Assembly (NCBI RefSeq): GCF_030053115.1
Contig: NZ_CP125619.1
Location: forward strand, 807,001 to 871,000
Length of the DNA: 64,000 bases
Direction: 5' to 3'
From: Pseudomonas svalbardensis
GTDB taxonomy: Bacteria > Pseudomonadota > Gammaproteobacteria > Pseudomonadales > Pseudomonadaceae
In this document: piece after piece, positions 8,682 to 17,818 of the stretch
Layout: every line of letters begins with the position of its first letter
Position numbering within the stretch: position 1 is the stretch's first letter
The notes under the pieces: generated by a model
Databases searched by the model: none
What the model was told of the DNA's origin: nothing
What the model saw: the letters and a program-made list of their open reading frames with translations, nothing else
Position numbers and translations under genes: made by a program

Positions 8682-9442
8682 GTCGGACCATTCTGATTAC
8701 CGGTGCCGCCAAAGGCATCGGCCGCGCGGTGGCAGAGAATTTTGCCGCCGACGCCGAGCACCGCTTGATCCTGTTGGACCTGGATTTGCCGGAACTGCAA
8801 CGCTGGGTCGACGAGCAACACGGGCAGATCAAGGCCCGGGTCGAAACCCATGCCGCGAACATTGCCGACCTGGCGGGCATGGAGGCGTTCTTCAAAATGC
8901 TCGCCAAACAGGTGGATTACGTTGATGTGCTGGTCAACAGCGCCGGCATCTGCAACGAGAATGAACCGGAAGATTTGCACAACTGGCACAAGGTGATTTC
9001 GGTCAACCTCAACGGTACGTTCTACGTCACCTCGTTGTGCCTGCCGTTGATGCCGGATCGCGGACGGATCATCAACATGTCGTCGATCCTCGGCCGCGCC
9101 GGCAAGGTCCGCAACACCGCGTACTGCGCTTCCAAGCACGGCATCGTTGGCATGACCAAAGCCCTGGCGATGGACCTCGCGCCACGGCTGATCACCGTCA
9201 ACGCGATTCTGCCCGCGTGGATCGATACGCCAATGCTGCAAGGTGAACTGGCGGCGCAAGCGGCCATTGCCGGGCTGACCCAGGAGCAGATCCTGCGCAA
9301 CGCCAAGAAGAAACTGCCGATGCGACGCTTCATTCAAAGCGAAGAAGTCGCGGCGATGGTGCGTTACCTGGCCAGCCCTGAAGCGGGTGGGGTGACAGCC
9401 CAGAGCCTGGTGATCGACGGCGGTGTCGGGTTGGGAATGTAG
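8678..9442 (+). CDS. short-chain dehydrogenase/reductase
   Basis: A 254-residue classical SDR. It has the cofactor motif TGAAKGIG (8-15), NSAG (87-90), N110, S136 and the Y149xxxK153 pair in YCASKHG. It could be a second ketoreductase in the pathway or act on a tailoring step; the sequence does not tell which. It overlaps the previous SDR by an ATGA and is followed two bases later by the outer-membrane protein gene, so biosynthetic and export genes share one transcript. Confidence 0.88.
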   Translation: MSRTILITGAAKGIGRAVAENFAADAEHRLILLDLDLPELQRWVDEQHGQIKARVETHAANIADLAGMEAFFKMLAKQVDYVDVLVNSAGICNENEPEDLHNWHKVISVNLNGTFYVTSLCLPLMPDRGRIINMSSILGRAGKVRNTAYCASKHGIVGMTKALAMDLAPRLITVNAILPAWIDTPMLQGELAAQAAIAGLTQEQILRNAKKKLPMRRFIQSEEVAAMVRYLASPEAGGVTAQSLVIDGGVGLGM

Positions 9443-9444
9443 CC

Positions 9445-10743
9445 ATGCAGGGATCACACATCAGCCGCACCACGTGGGCGGTATTGGCCTGCATGGCCGC
9501 GCAGCCGGCGTTGGCTGAATTGACGGTCGAGGACTTCAAACCGGATTACGCCGACGCCGAAGTCGGCGTGGCCACCGCGTTGCGCTTGCACGGCGACGAT
9601 CAGGTAACCCAGAAGGCGATGTATTTCAAGGCCAACCTGGAAGACAACTGGGACGGCGGTTACTACAAGGCCAAGGGCCGGGTGCGTTACGACGCCCGCT
9701 ACGACGGCAACAATCCGTACAGCGAACGGGCGCGAGACAAATACCGCTTCGACGCCGACTGGCGGCATTTGTACTGGGGCCAGTCGGTGGGCGACGGCGA
9801 GGTGACTCTCGGCTGGCAGCAAGTGGTCTGGGGCCGTGCCGATGAGTTGCGGGTGCTCGATCAGATCAACCCGCTGGACTATCGCGATGGCCTGACTCCG
9901 CTGCTGGAAGACAGCCGGATCGCGGTGCCCATGGTGCGATTTGCGCAACCCGTGGGCGAGTGGGAACTGGAGGCGCTGTGGGTCACCGATTTTGTCAAAA
10001 ACCAGCCTCCGGTGGCGGGCAGCGAGTTCGACGCGCCGTTGTTTGCCGTGCCGGATCCACAGTATTTCCTGCTGGATTCCAAGCCCGGCTACGACGGTGA
10101 CAAGGGCTTTTCCTATGGCTTGAGCGCCAACGGCCGGATCGGTTCGGTGGACACCAGTTTCGTCGCACTGAACGCCCGTCAACAGGACCCGGTGTACGCC
10201 GTCGAAGGCCTGGCCGATGACGGCCGCACGCGACTGGAGCGCCAGTTTCCCCGTTACACCATGGGTGGCGCGGGGCTGGCGATCGACGCCGGTCACAGCA
10301 TCGTGGTGCGCAGCGAAATTGCCTGGTTCGACAACTGGCGGGTGACCAATCCGACCCGTGCCTACGGCGCCGACAGTACCTCGATGGTCAAGTCGTTGCT
10401 GGGTGTCGATTACCTGCTGCGCGACTGGCTGATTTCCCTGCAATGGCAGGAGCAGCAACTGCTCGATTGGCAGGACGGCATGTTGCAAGACAAGCGCGAC
10501 CACTTGTTCACCCTGTCGGCCGAGGGCACCCATTGGCAGGACCGACTCAAGAGCCGGCTGGTGGTCGCTGCCTCGCCACCGTTCAAGGACGATGCGCTGT
10601 TGCAAGGCATCTTCACCTACAAACCGGTGGACTGGATCAAGCTCGGGCTGGAAGTGGATGTGTTCTTCGGCAAGCCCGACAAACCTTTCGGCGAGTACGA
10701 CAAGCGCGATCAAGTGCGTCTGTCCGCCGGTTACCTGTTTTAA
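9445..10743 (+). CDS. DUF1302-like outer-membrane beta-barrel protein
   Basis: 432 residues with a cleavable signal peptide (hydrophobic stretch ending near AQPALA, residue 25), then alternating beta strands rich in aromatic and Gly residues, and a terminal Phe after AGYL as in barrels inserted by the BAM complex. The segment WGRADELRVLDQINPLD is close to the conserved block of the DUF1302 family as I remember it. Genes of that family often sit beside LolA-like proteins and RND-type transporters, exactly as here. The likely role is passage or placement of a hydrophobic product in the outer membrane. Substrate unknown. Confidence 0.8.
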   Translation: MQGSHISRTTWAVLACMAAQPALAELTVEDFKPDYADAEVGVATALRLHGDDQVTQKAMYFKANLEDNWDGGYYKAKGRVRYDARYDGNNPYSERARDKYRFDADWRHLYWGQSVGDGEVTLGWQQVVWGRADELRVLDQINPLDYRDGLTPLLEDSRIAVPMVRFAQPVGEWELEALWVTDFVKNQPPVAGSEFDAPLFAVPDPQYFLLDSKPGYDGDKGFSYGLSANGRIGSVDTSFVALNARQQDPVYAVEGLADDGRTRLERQFPRYTMGGAGLAIDAGHSIVVRSEIAWFDNWRVTNPTRAYGADSTSMVKSLLGVDYLLRDWLISLQWQEQQLLDWQDGMLQDKRDHLFTLSAEGTHWQDRLKSRLVVAASPPFKDDALLQGIFTYKPVDWIKLGLEVDVFFGKPDKPFGEYDKRDQVRLSAGYLF

Positions 10744-10812
10744 CCCCATGACGCCTGCGTGCCCCTGGCGCATTGGCTCGACCATATTCATCTGACGAAA
10801 AGGGAAGTTCCC

Positions 10813-11649
10813 ATGTTGCCGCTATTCAAAAGTCTGACCACTGCCGCACTGATCCTGAGCGGTGCTTGCGCCACCGCTGCCAATGGCAAGAATGCCGATG
10901 AAATCATCCGCCAGGTGCGTGATCGCAATGACGGTACAAGCTTCATGTCCCAGGTGTCGTTGATCCTTCACGACAAGAAGGGCAATACCCGCGTTCGCGA
11001 GTTCACCTATCTGCAAAAGGATTACCCCGACAGCGACAAATTCAGCATGTATTTCTCCGCCCCCACTGATGTGCGCGACGTGGCTTTCCACATTGAAAAC
11101 CCCCACGAAACCCTGGGCCAGGAAGACAGCCAGTGGATGTACTTGCCGGTCAGCCGCCAGACGCGGCGGATCTCCACCACCGACAAACGCGGCTCGTTCA
11201 TGGGCAGCGAGTACTCCTACGCCGATCTGGACAAGATCCGGGTCAAGGATTACACCCAGACGCTGGTTGGCGAAGAGCAGGTCAAGGGCCGCGACTGCTA
11301 CGTGATCGAGCGTGAACCGGCGTCGCCCGAGGTGCTGGCCAAGACCGGCTACAACAAACTGAAGGTGTGGATCGACAAGCAGAATTTCCTGGTCATGCGT
11401 CAGGACTTCTTCGACGTCAAAGGCGTGCTGGTCAAGCAGATGCGCACGCAGAAAGTCGACACCATCGACTCGATCGACAGCATCGTGTTGAGCGAAACCG
11501 AACACTTCATCGACGGCACGCGCTCAGAGATGCGCTTCAACCACCTGCAATACAACGTGCAGCTGGAAGACCGTTTGTTCACCCAGACCGCCATCAAGCG
11601 CGGGCTGAAAACCGGCGACGTGCCGGACTTTGCCGTGTCTGCGCGCTAA
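10813..11649 (+). CDS. outer-membrane lipoprotein-sorting (LolA-like) periplasmic protein
   Basis: 278 residues from the ATG at 10813, which follows AGGGA at a good distance; an upstream in-frame ATG at 10759 would put extra sequence ahead of the signal peptide. The signal peptide covers about residues 1-22. The mature part has strands such as WMYLPVSRQTRRIS and KLKVWIDKQNFLVMRQDFFD, typical of the LolA/LolB-like fold of the lipoprotein-sorting family. Such a protein binds acyl chains in the periplasm. Set between a barrel protein and an MMPL pump, it probably carries the pathway product between the two membranes. Confidence 0.85.
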   Translation: MLPLFKSLTTAALILSGACATAANGKNADEIIRQVRDRNDGTSFMSQVSLILHDKKGNTRVREFTYLQKDYPDSDKFSMYFSAPTDVRDVAFHIENPHETLGQEDSQWMYLPVSRQTRRISTTDKRGSFMGSEYSYADLDKIRVKDYTQTLVGEEQVKGRDCYVIEREPASPEVLAKTGYNKLKVWIDKQNFLVMRQDFFDVKGVLVKQMRTQKVDTIDSIDSIVLSETEHFIDGTRSEMRFNHLQYNVQLEDRLFTQTAIKRGLKTGDVPDFAVSAR

Positions 11650-11676
11650 GCGCCGACCCTGACGACCCTGGAACGC

Positions 11677-14298
11677 ATGATCATGGAAAGATACCTGAAC
11701 TTCGTCGAGCGCTATGCGCGGGCGATCGTTTTCCTGCTGGTGGCGGTCACTGCGTATTTCACCTATACGCTGGGCGCGCTGATCTCCGACACCAACCCTT
11801 ACTTGCTCAAGGAAACCCATCCGGCGCGCAAGACCATCATCGATCTGCAAAGCGAATTCACCGGCACGTTCGACTCGGTGATGGTGGCGCTGAACAACCC
11901 GCAGACGGTGTTCAACAAGCCGACCCTCAACGCACTGTTTTCGATGTCGCAGTCAGTGCGCAAGATGATCCTGGCCAACGACGCCGACAAGGAGCAGTTG
12001 GCGCAAATTGTGGCGAAGTATCCGCACGACAGCCGTGCGCAGTTGTTGACGCGGGACATTCTGGAAAACGGTTTTTCCCAGAACGATTACGCCCAGGCCA
12101 AGGCCCTGCGTGATTACGCCCAGAGTCAGAACTGGGATACCCATGATCAGCTGTTCCTGACCTTTCTCGCCGAGCGGATCAACCCGATCCGCGAAATGGC
12201 TTCCATGGGCGACCTGGAAAACATCGTGCTGACCCACGATGGCGAGTTGCTGATCCACAAGACCCTCAACGCCTACGACATGGACCCGGCGTTGGTCGAG
12301 TCGCAGATCATGGGCAACGAGCTGATGGTCGACGGGGTGGTGTCCAAGGACAAGAAAGTTGCGATGCTGGTGGCCGAACTGGGCACCAAGCAAGACGATG
12401 CCCAGGCGCAACTGCGCGCCTACCAGATTGTGCGCGGCATCGTCGCGGACTATCAGGCCGCGCACCCCGAGTTCAAGGACGAGATCTTCATCGCCGGTAT
12501 GCCGATCTTCATCGCGGCCCAGCAAGAAATCATCGACCATGACTTGGCGGTGCTGTTTCCGATCGTCTTTTTGCTGATCACCCTGCTGTTGATTTTCTTC
12601 TTCCGCAAACCGCTGGGTGTGCTGTTGCCGCTGTTCAACATTCTGTTCTGCACCATCTGGACATTGGGCCTGATGGCCCTGTTGCGGGTGCCGTTCGACT
12701 TGCTGACCAGCGTACTGCCGGTGTTTTTGTTCACCATTTGCTGCTCGGATGCGATCCATGTGATGGCCGAGTATTACGAGCAGAAAAATGCCGGTAAAAG
12801 CAACCGCGAAGCCAATCGCGAGACGCAACGGCTGATGGTGGTTCCGGTGGTGTTGACGACGGTGACCACCATTGCCACCTTCATGATTTCCACCACCAAC
12901 AACATTGTCAGCATCCGCAATTTCGGCGTGTTCATGTCCATCGGCCTGACGGCGGCGCTGATCATTTCGCTGTTGCTGATTCCAGCCTGGATCTCGATCT
13001 GGGGCAAGGACCAGACCCCGAAAACCCTCGCTGCGGTGCACAAGGAGTCGATCATTTCGCGTTATCTGGTGGCGTTTTGCGCGCGATTGATTCAGTGGCG
13101 CAAACCGATCCTAATGGTGACGCTGCCATTGCTGGCCCTGATGTCGGTGTTTACCTTGCGCGTCGATATCGAAGACTCGGGCATCGCCTATTTCAAGCCC
13201 GAGAGCCATGTCCGCGTTTCGGACGAGTTCATCAATCACGCCAAGGTTGCGGGCACGGCGCCGGGCTGGATCGCCATCGACAGCAAGGAACCGCGCGGCG
13301 TGCTGACCACGGAAGTGGTGCAGTTCATCGACAAGCTCGACCACTTCATCAAGCAGCAACCGCATGTCAGTTACGGCTACTCCCTGGCCACTTACGTCAA
13401 GCGCATGAACCTGGTGCTCAACGACATGAACCCAGACTACTTGCGCGTGCCCCAGGCACTGGAGCAGGTCACGTCGGTCAATGACGAGGGACAAGTCGAG
13501 CGGTTCGAGGTGCCGGGCAACTCGCTGATCGAGCAACACGTGATGCTGTTCGAGAACGGCGGCGGCTCGGATCTCAACAACGTGCTCAACGCTGACTATT
13601 CCAAGGCGCTGACGCTGTACACCATGACATCGTCGGTGGCCAGCGACTATCAAGGCATGCTGGATCGGCTCGATGCCTGGTTGCTGGTGAACAAACCGGC
13701 CAACCTCGAAGTGACGCACGCCGGCACCCCGTTGATCTGGACCGGCGTGTTGCAGGAAATCACCCAGGGCCAGGTGCTGAGTTTTTCCCTGGCGTTGCTG
13801 GTCGTCACGCTGATGATGATGTATTGGCTCAAATCGGTACGACTTGGGGTTCTGGGTATGCTGACCCTGTTGACCACCTCGGTAACAGTCTACGGATTCA
13901 TGTTCCTGTTCGGCATCGAGCTGAACATCGGCACGACACTGGTGACGTTCCTGGTGGTCGGCGTGGTCGATTACGCAGTGCACCTGTTGTCACGGATCAA
14001 ACTGCTGGTGGAGCAAGGGATTCATGTTGATGCGGCCATTTTGCAGGCGATGCACAGCGTCGGCCGTTCGACCGTGGTCAACGTGGTGATTTTCTCCGTG
14101 GGCTTCATGGCGCTGCTGTTTTCCGACTTCAAGCCGATTGTCGATCTGGGCGCACTCGTAGCGATGGCGCTGTTTTCCAGCGGTGTCATGACCATTCTGC
14201 TGGTGACGCTGGTGTCGCCGTGGTTCTTCGCGGCGATTGTTCCGGTCGCGCCGGTGCCTGGACAAGATCGAGCAGCGGGGGAGCCAGCGTTGAGCTGA
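11677..14298 (+). CDS. MMPL/RND-superfamily transporter
   Basis: 873 residues with the RND repeat: a TM helix near residues 13-33, a periplasmic domain, a cluster of five or six TM helices (about 275-440), a second N-terminal-like TM near 468, another periplasmic domain, and a last TM cluster from about 700. Intracellular ends are charged (SIWGKDQTPKT). MMPL proteins move lipids or hydrophobic compounds by proton motive force. With the preceding LolA-like and DUF1302-like genes it forms an inner-membrane to outer-membrane export route for the product of this cluster. Two in-frame ATGs (11677, 11683) are both possible. It is the last gene of the operon. Confidence 0.9.
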   Translation: MIMERYLNFVERYARAIVFLLVAVTAYFTYTLGALISDTNPYLLKETHPARKTIIDLQSEFTGTFDSVMVALNNPQTVFNKPTLNALFSMSQSVRKMILANDADKEQLAQIVAKYPHDSRAQLLTRDILENGFSQNDYAQAKALRDYAQSQNWDTHDQLFLTFLAERINPIREMASMGDLENIVLTHDGELLIHKTLNAYDMDPALVESQIMGNELMVDGVVSKDKKVAMLVAELGTKQDDAQAQLRAYQIVRGIVADYQAAHPEFKDEIFIAGMPIFIAAQQEIIDHDLAVLFPIVFLLITLLLIFFFRKPLGVLLPLFNILFCTIWTLGLMALLRVPFDLLTSVLPVFLFTICCSDAIHVMAEYYEQKNAGKSNREANRETQRLMVVPVVLTTVTTIATFMISTTNNIVSIRNFGVFMSIGLTAALIISLLLIPAWISIWGKDQTPKTLAAVHKESIISRYLVAFCARLIQWRKPILMVTLPLLALMSVFTLRVDIEDSGIAYFKPESHVRVSDEFINHAKVAGTAPGWIAIDSKEPRGVLTTEVVQFIDKLDHFIKQQPHVSYGYSLATYVKRMNLVLNDMNPDYLRVPQALEQVTSVNDEGQVERFEVPGNSLIEQHVMLFENGGGSDLNNVLNADYSKALTLYTMTSSVASDYQGMLDRLDAWLLVNKPANLEVTHAGTPLIWTGVLQEITQGQVLSFSLALLVVTLMMMYWLKSVRLGVLGMLTLLTTSVTVYGFMFLFGIELNIGTTLVTFLVVGVVDYAVHLLSRIKLLVEQGIHVDAAILQAMHSVGRSTVVNVVIFSVGFMALLFSDFKPIVDLGALVAMALFSSGVMTILLVTLVSPWFFAAIVPVAPVPGQDRAAGEPALS

Positions 14299-14302
14299 TC
14301 TG

Positions 14303-14347
14303 ATGACCGGCAACGCGGGCGCGCAAGTGACCTGCGAGCCGGGTCAT
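14303..14347 (+). terminator. inverted repeat between convergent genes
   Basis: ATGACCGGC at 14303-14311 pairs with GCCGGGTCAT at 14338-14347 with one bulged G. It lies just after the transporter stop and before the end of the convergent MerR gene. There is no T tract, so it is at best a weak or Rho-assisted stop. Confidence 0.3.
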
Positions 14348-14364
14348 CCAGCGCAGCAAAGTAT

Positions 14365-14775
14365 TCAGTTCAGTGTATTGCTCAGGTTTTTTTCGCCATA
14401 GCGGGCGATACGCTCGAACTGACATTCTTCTCGAGCATCGTTGAGGCTGTTTTCAAACGTTTCGAGGCCGATGTGCAATTGCTGTAGAGCGCCGATCTGG
14501 GAGACCAGCTCGGCCTTTTTTTCGGCGATCGCTTTTTGTGCCATGTCCCACGGGAATTCGTCCCCGTGGTAGTTGTTCAACATCACCTGCAGCTCTTTGA
14601 GCTTGAAGCCCAGTTGCTGGGCGCACTTGATGAACGTCAACACCTCGACACTTTGCTGGCTGTAGATGCGGTATTTGCCTTCACGTTTGGGCTCGGGCAA
14701 CAGGCCGATTTCTTCGTAATGGCGAATGCTTTTGACTGTGGTGCCCGACAGCTGGGCGGCTTTGCCGATATACAT
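14365..14775 (-). CDS. MerR-family transcriptional regulator
   Basis: 136 residues. The N-terminal winged helix is classical: YIGKAAQLSGTTVKSIRHYE followed by EIGLLPEPKREGKYRIYS, then the dimerisation helix (QKAIAEKKAELVSQIGALQQLH). The C-terminal region has one Cys (EECQFERI) but no metal-binding Cys pair, so I expect an organic or redox signal. It lies downstream of a flavodoxin-fold quinone reductase on the same strand with a 198-base gap, and could control it; no clear 19-base-spaced MerR promoter was recognised. Confidence 0.88.
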   Translation of the reverse strand: MYIGKAAQLSGTTVKSIRHYEEIGLLPEPKREGKYRIYSQQSVEVLTFIKCAQQLGFKLKELQVMLNNYHGDEFPWDMAQKAIAEKKAELVSQIGALQQLHIGLETFENSLNDAREECQFERIARYGEKNLSNTLN

Positions 14776-14930
14776 AAAGATCCGTCTCGATGAACAAACA
14801 GGGCGTAGCGCGACCAGACCTCATGCCTGATCGGAGCGAATAATATAGTGAATAACATTCAAAGGTTGCAGCCGCGTGTAAATGACACGCACAAGCGACG
14901 AACGACCGCTTGAAGGGGACGTGGGGAGGG

Positions 14931-14956
14931 GCTGACGACGAGGGCGCGCCGTCAGC
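14931..14956 (-). terminator. hairpin after the quinone reductase gene
   Basis: GCTGACG at 14931-14937 pairs with CGTCAGC at 14950-14956, 17 bases past the stop of the minus-strand oxidoreductase. No T tract follows, so termination is uncertain. Confidence 0.3.
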
Positions 14957-14973
14957 AAGCAGCGAGGGGGGCG

Positions 14974-15549
14974 TCAGCTGCCGGCGGTGACTCGGGCCTG
15001 TTCCAGCCAGGCGGCGCGCTGGGTCGACTTGGAGCCCAGGATCGGCCCGAAGGTCAGGGTCTTCAATGGCTTGATGCCGCAGAACTCCAGGGTCGTCTTG
15101 CGCATCTGGTGCAGGCCGGGCATGCGATAGACCCATTTGTAATACCAGGGCGGCGTGTCCATGGTCACCAGCAGATGCGCGGTCCGGCCCTTGAGCAGTT
15201 TGTCGGGGAAGGCCTTGCCCTCACGATACTTGAAGGCAAAGCCAGGCAGGAAAATGCGGTCGAGAAAGCCCTTCATCAAGGCCGGTATCCCGCCCCACCA
15301 GATCGGATAAACGAACGTCAGGTGTTCGGCCCAGGTGATATCGGCCTGGGCTTGCAACAAGTCTGGCTCCAGCGGCTGGATCGTGTGATAGCCCTCGTGC
15401 AAGACCGGATCGAAGTCCAGCGCATCCAGACGCAGCAGGCGCACGTCATGACCGGCATCCTTGGCGGCCTGGACGTACGTTTCGCTCAGCGCCCCGCAAA
15501 AGCTGTCGGTGGAGGGGTGACCCAGAATCACGAGCATTCGTTTGCTCAT
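14974..15549 (-). CDS. NAD(P)H dehydrogenase (quinone), flavodoxin fold
   Basis: 191 residues of the NQO1/KefF-like family: MLVILGHPSTDSFCGAL (FMN phosphate loop), DALDFDPVLHEGY, the WAEHLTFVYPIWWGGIPALMKGFLDR block that contacts flavin, and the TMDTPPWYY loop. It should catalyse two-electron reduction of quinones or nitro compounds with NAD(P)H in the cytosol. It lies upstream of a MerR gene on the same strand, which suggests induction by a redox-active or toxic small molecule. Confidence 0.85.
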   Translation of the reverse strand: MSKRMLVILGHPSTDSFCGALSETYVQAAKDAGHDVRLLRLDALDFDPVLHEGYHTIQPLEPDLLQAQADITWAEHLTFVYPIWWGGIPALMKGFLDRIFLPGFAFKYREGKAFPDKLLKGRTAHLLVTMDTPPWYYKWVYRMPGLHQMRKTTLEFCGIKPLKTLTFGPILGSKSTQRAAWLEQARVTAGS

Positions 15550-15604
15550 CGTGTGTACTCCTGAAATGGAGCTCGCAGCATAGAGTCTGCCCCTAACGGT
15601 AGAG

Positions 15605-16495
15605 TCAAGGCGTTCCCGGCGTCAGTGCCTCCAGCAAGGCCCGGGCGTAACCGGGCAGGCTGTCGAAGTCACGGGCACAGAGTTTCAGTGTGCGATTGGC
15701 CCAGTCTTCGCGAAGAGGTCGGGTCATGACCGCTTGCGCCGGCGGCCAGCGCTCGATGGCCACCCGCGGCACGATGGCCAGCCCGGCACCGCGAGCGACC
15801 ATGCGAATGACCCCGTCGAAGCCGTCGGCGCGAATGCGGATCGGCATGCGCTGGCCGATGTGCAGGGCCTGTTCTTCCAGGTGGATGGCCAATGCACTGC
15901 TGGCGCCCAGGGCCACGTAGTCATGAATCAACGTGTCGGCGAAGGTCAGTGACGGCTGTTCGGCCAGGGGATGGTCCGGCGGCAGGATCAGTACCAGCGG
16001 ATCGTCGCGAAACGGACGGGTCTGCAGGCCATCGGTGTCCACGGCGTCAGAGACGATGCCCAGGTCTGCCGCACTTTGGCGCAAGGCATGAGTGATGCGT
16101 GCACTGGGCAGTTCTTGTAGATCGATGTCGAGGTTGGGGTGGCTGCGAAGAAAGTCCGCGAGTAACTCTGGTAAGTACTCGGTCATCGCTGTGGTGTTAC
16201 ACAGCAGCCGCACCTGGCCTTTGACGCCGTTGGCGTACTCCGCCAGATCCTGCTGCATGCGTTCAGCCTGTTGCAGCAGGACGCGGGCGTGTCGCGCCAG
16301 GGCCTTGCCGGCCGGGGTCGGGCTGACGCCGCGGCGACCTCGCTGCAGAAACTCGATCCCTAATGAAGCCTCCATGGCGCGGATGCGCGCACTCGCCGCC
16401 GCCAGGGACAGATGACTACGAGCCGCGCCTGCGGTGATGTTGCCGCTGTCGAGGATGTTCAGGTAGAGGCGCAGGTCGGTCAGGTCGAAGTGCAT
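15605..16495 (-). CDS. LysR-family transcriptional regulator
   Basis: 296 residues from the ATG at 16495; a further in-frame ATG at 16561 would add 22 residues ahead of the DNA-binding domain without family resemblance. The N-terminal winged helix is DLRLYLNILDSGNITAGAARSHLSLAAASARI and the effector domain begins near GQVRLLCNTTAMTEYLPELL. It is divergent from the TauE/SafE permease gene with a 94-base shared promoter region, the usual layout for a LysR regulator and its target. Confidence 0.9.
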   Translation of the reverse strand: MHFDLTDLRLYLNILDSGNITAGAARSHLSLAAASARIRAMEASLGIEFLQRGRRGVSPTPAGKALARHARVLLQQAERMQQDLAEYANGVKGQVRLLCNTTAMTEYLPELLADFLRSHPNLDIDLQELPSARITHALRQSAADLGIVSDAVDTDGLQTRPFRDDPLVLILPPDHPLAEQPSLTFADTLIHDYVALGASSALAIHLEEQALHIGQRMPIRIRADGFDGVIRMVARGAGLAIVPRVAIERWPPAQAVMTRPLREDWANRTLKLCARDFDSLPGYARALLEALTPGTP

Positions 16496-16589
16496 GGTGT
16501 GTCCCGAAGGTCGAGCCTCTATCAAAACAAGAGGCTGCCTCAGTATATGGCAGATTTTCAAGCAGCCAATCCGGGCTCACGATAGCGCC

Positions 16590-17354
16590 ATGAATACTCT
16601 CGCCGCGTTCTATCAAAACCTCGGTCTTGCCCTTTCATTGATGGTCATCGCGACCTTTCTGCTGGCCGGCATGATCAAGGGGGTGATCGGCCTCGGACTG
16701 CCGACCATCGCGATGGGCTTGCTCGGTCTGGCTATGGCTCCGTCGCAGGCTGCCGCGCTGCTGATCATCCCCGCGACGCTCACCAATGTCTGGCAACTGG
16801 CATTCGGTGGGCATCTGCGAGGGTTGATCAAACGGTTGTGGCCGATGCTGCTGGCGATCTTCATCGGCACCGGGGCCGGCACGTTGTGGATCGGCATGGC
16901 CGGTGGTCATTGGGTCGTGCGGGGATTGGGCGCGGCGCTGTTGCTCTATGCGTTGAGCGGGTTGTTTCTGCCGACCTTGCGTGTCGGCCGTCACACCGAG
17001 CGTTGGCTCGGTCCGCTTGGCGGCCTGTTGACGGGCGTCATCACCTCGGCCACCGGCGTCTTCGTGATTCCCGCCGTGCCTTATCTGCAAGCCTTGGGCT
17101 TGAGCAAGGATGAACTGGTGCAGGCGTTGGGTCTGTCGTTCACCGTATCGACCCTGGCCTTGGCCGCCGGCCTGTTATGGCGCGACGCACTGGGCGGTGG
17201 TGAGTTAATTGCGTCGTTGCTGGCGCTGATCCCGGCGGTGCTCGGCATGTTGCTGGGGCAATGGCTGCGCCAGCGGATCAGCGCCGAGCTGTTCAAGCGT
17301 GTGTTCTTCATCGGCCTCGGCGTGCTCGGCGGCCACTTGCTGATCAGCGGGTAG
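16590..17354 (+). CDS. TauE/SafE-family sulfite/organic anion permease
   Basis: 254 residues from the ATG at 16590, with about eight hydrophobic helices. The FLLAGMIKGVIGLGLPTIAMGLLGL segment at the N-terminus and the GVITSATGVFVIPAVPYLQALGL segment in the middle are the two repeat signatures of this export family. It probably exports an organic sulfur or carboxylate anion; the substrate is not visible. Control by the divergent LysR regulator is likely. Its last 11 bases overlap the end of the convergent monooxygenase gene. Confidence 0.85.
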   Translation: MNTLAAFYQNLGLALSLMVIATFLLAGMIKGVIGLGLPTIAMGLLGLAMAPSQAAALLIIPATLTNVWQLAFGGHLRGLIKRLWPMLLAIFIGTGAGTLWIGMAGGHWVVRGLGAALLLYALSGLFLPTLRVGRHTERWLGPLGGLLTGVITSATGVFVIPAVPYLQALGLSKDELVQALGLSFTVSTLALAAGLLWRDALGGGELIASLLALIPAVLGMLLGQWLRQRISAELFKRVFFIGLGVLGGHLLISG

Positions 17355-17658
17355 CGGACGACGGGCTGAGCATGTCGATGGCGCGGATATCGAAATCCCG
17401 TTCCAGGTACTCATCGCGCTGCTCGAGGAACTGCTTCATGTGCGGCAGATTCGAGTGCACGTCGAGGTGAGCCTGGGACTGCCAGATCTCGTAGAAGATA
17501 AACAGCGTCGGGTCCTGTTTGTCGCGCAGCATGTGGTACTCGATGCAACCCGGCTCGGCGCGGCTCGCTTCAACATAAGCGCTGAAAAACGCTTCAAAGG
17601 CGTCGGATTTTTCCGGGCGAGTCTTGGCGTGCAGGATGAAACCTTGCATTTCACTCAT
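17344..17658 (-). CDS. antibiotic biosynthesis monooxygenase (ABM)-domain protein
   Basis: 104 residues from the ATG at 17658 (MSEMQGFILHAKTRPEKSDAF). It is a ferredoxin-like single ABM domain: EPGCIEYHMLRDKQDPTLFIFYEIWQSQAHLDVHSNLPHM without any cofactor site, as in YgiN-type quinol monooxygenases. E. coli ygiN is partnered with mdaB, and here an mdaB-like gene lies divergent 160 bases away, which supports a quinone redox role. Confidence 0.82.
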   Translation of the reverse strand: MSEMQGFILHAKTRPEKSDAFEAFFSAYVEASRAEPGCIEYHMLRDKQDPTLFIFYEIWQSQAHLDVHSNLPHMKQFLEQRDEYLERDFDIRAIDMLSPSSATR

Positions 17659-17818
17659 CAGAAACTTCCTCAAGTTCAGAATCGGCGCAAGTGTATGGCA
17701 ACAATCGCCTGTCGATTCGTGCGTATTGGTCAAATGAATTTTGTGAATTCAGCGCTTATTCCGCGCGAGGCAGATCGCTACGCTGCCGCCATCGAATTCC
17801 AACCTTCCGAGACTTCCC

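Noticed and set aside
179..14298. An aryl polyene cluster
   Set aside because: There is a KS pair and an MMPL-type pump, but no tyrosine-ammonia-lyase-like, thioesterase, dehydratase or ACP gene in view, and the aminotransferase-reductase fusion does not belong to that class.
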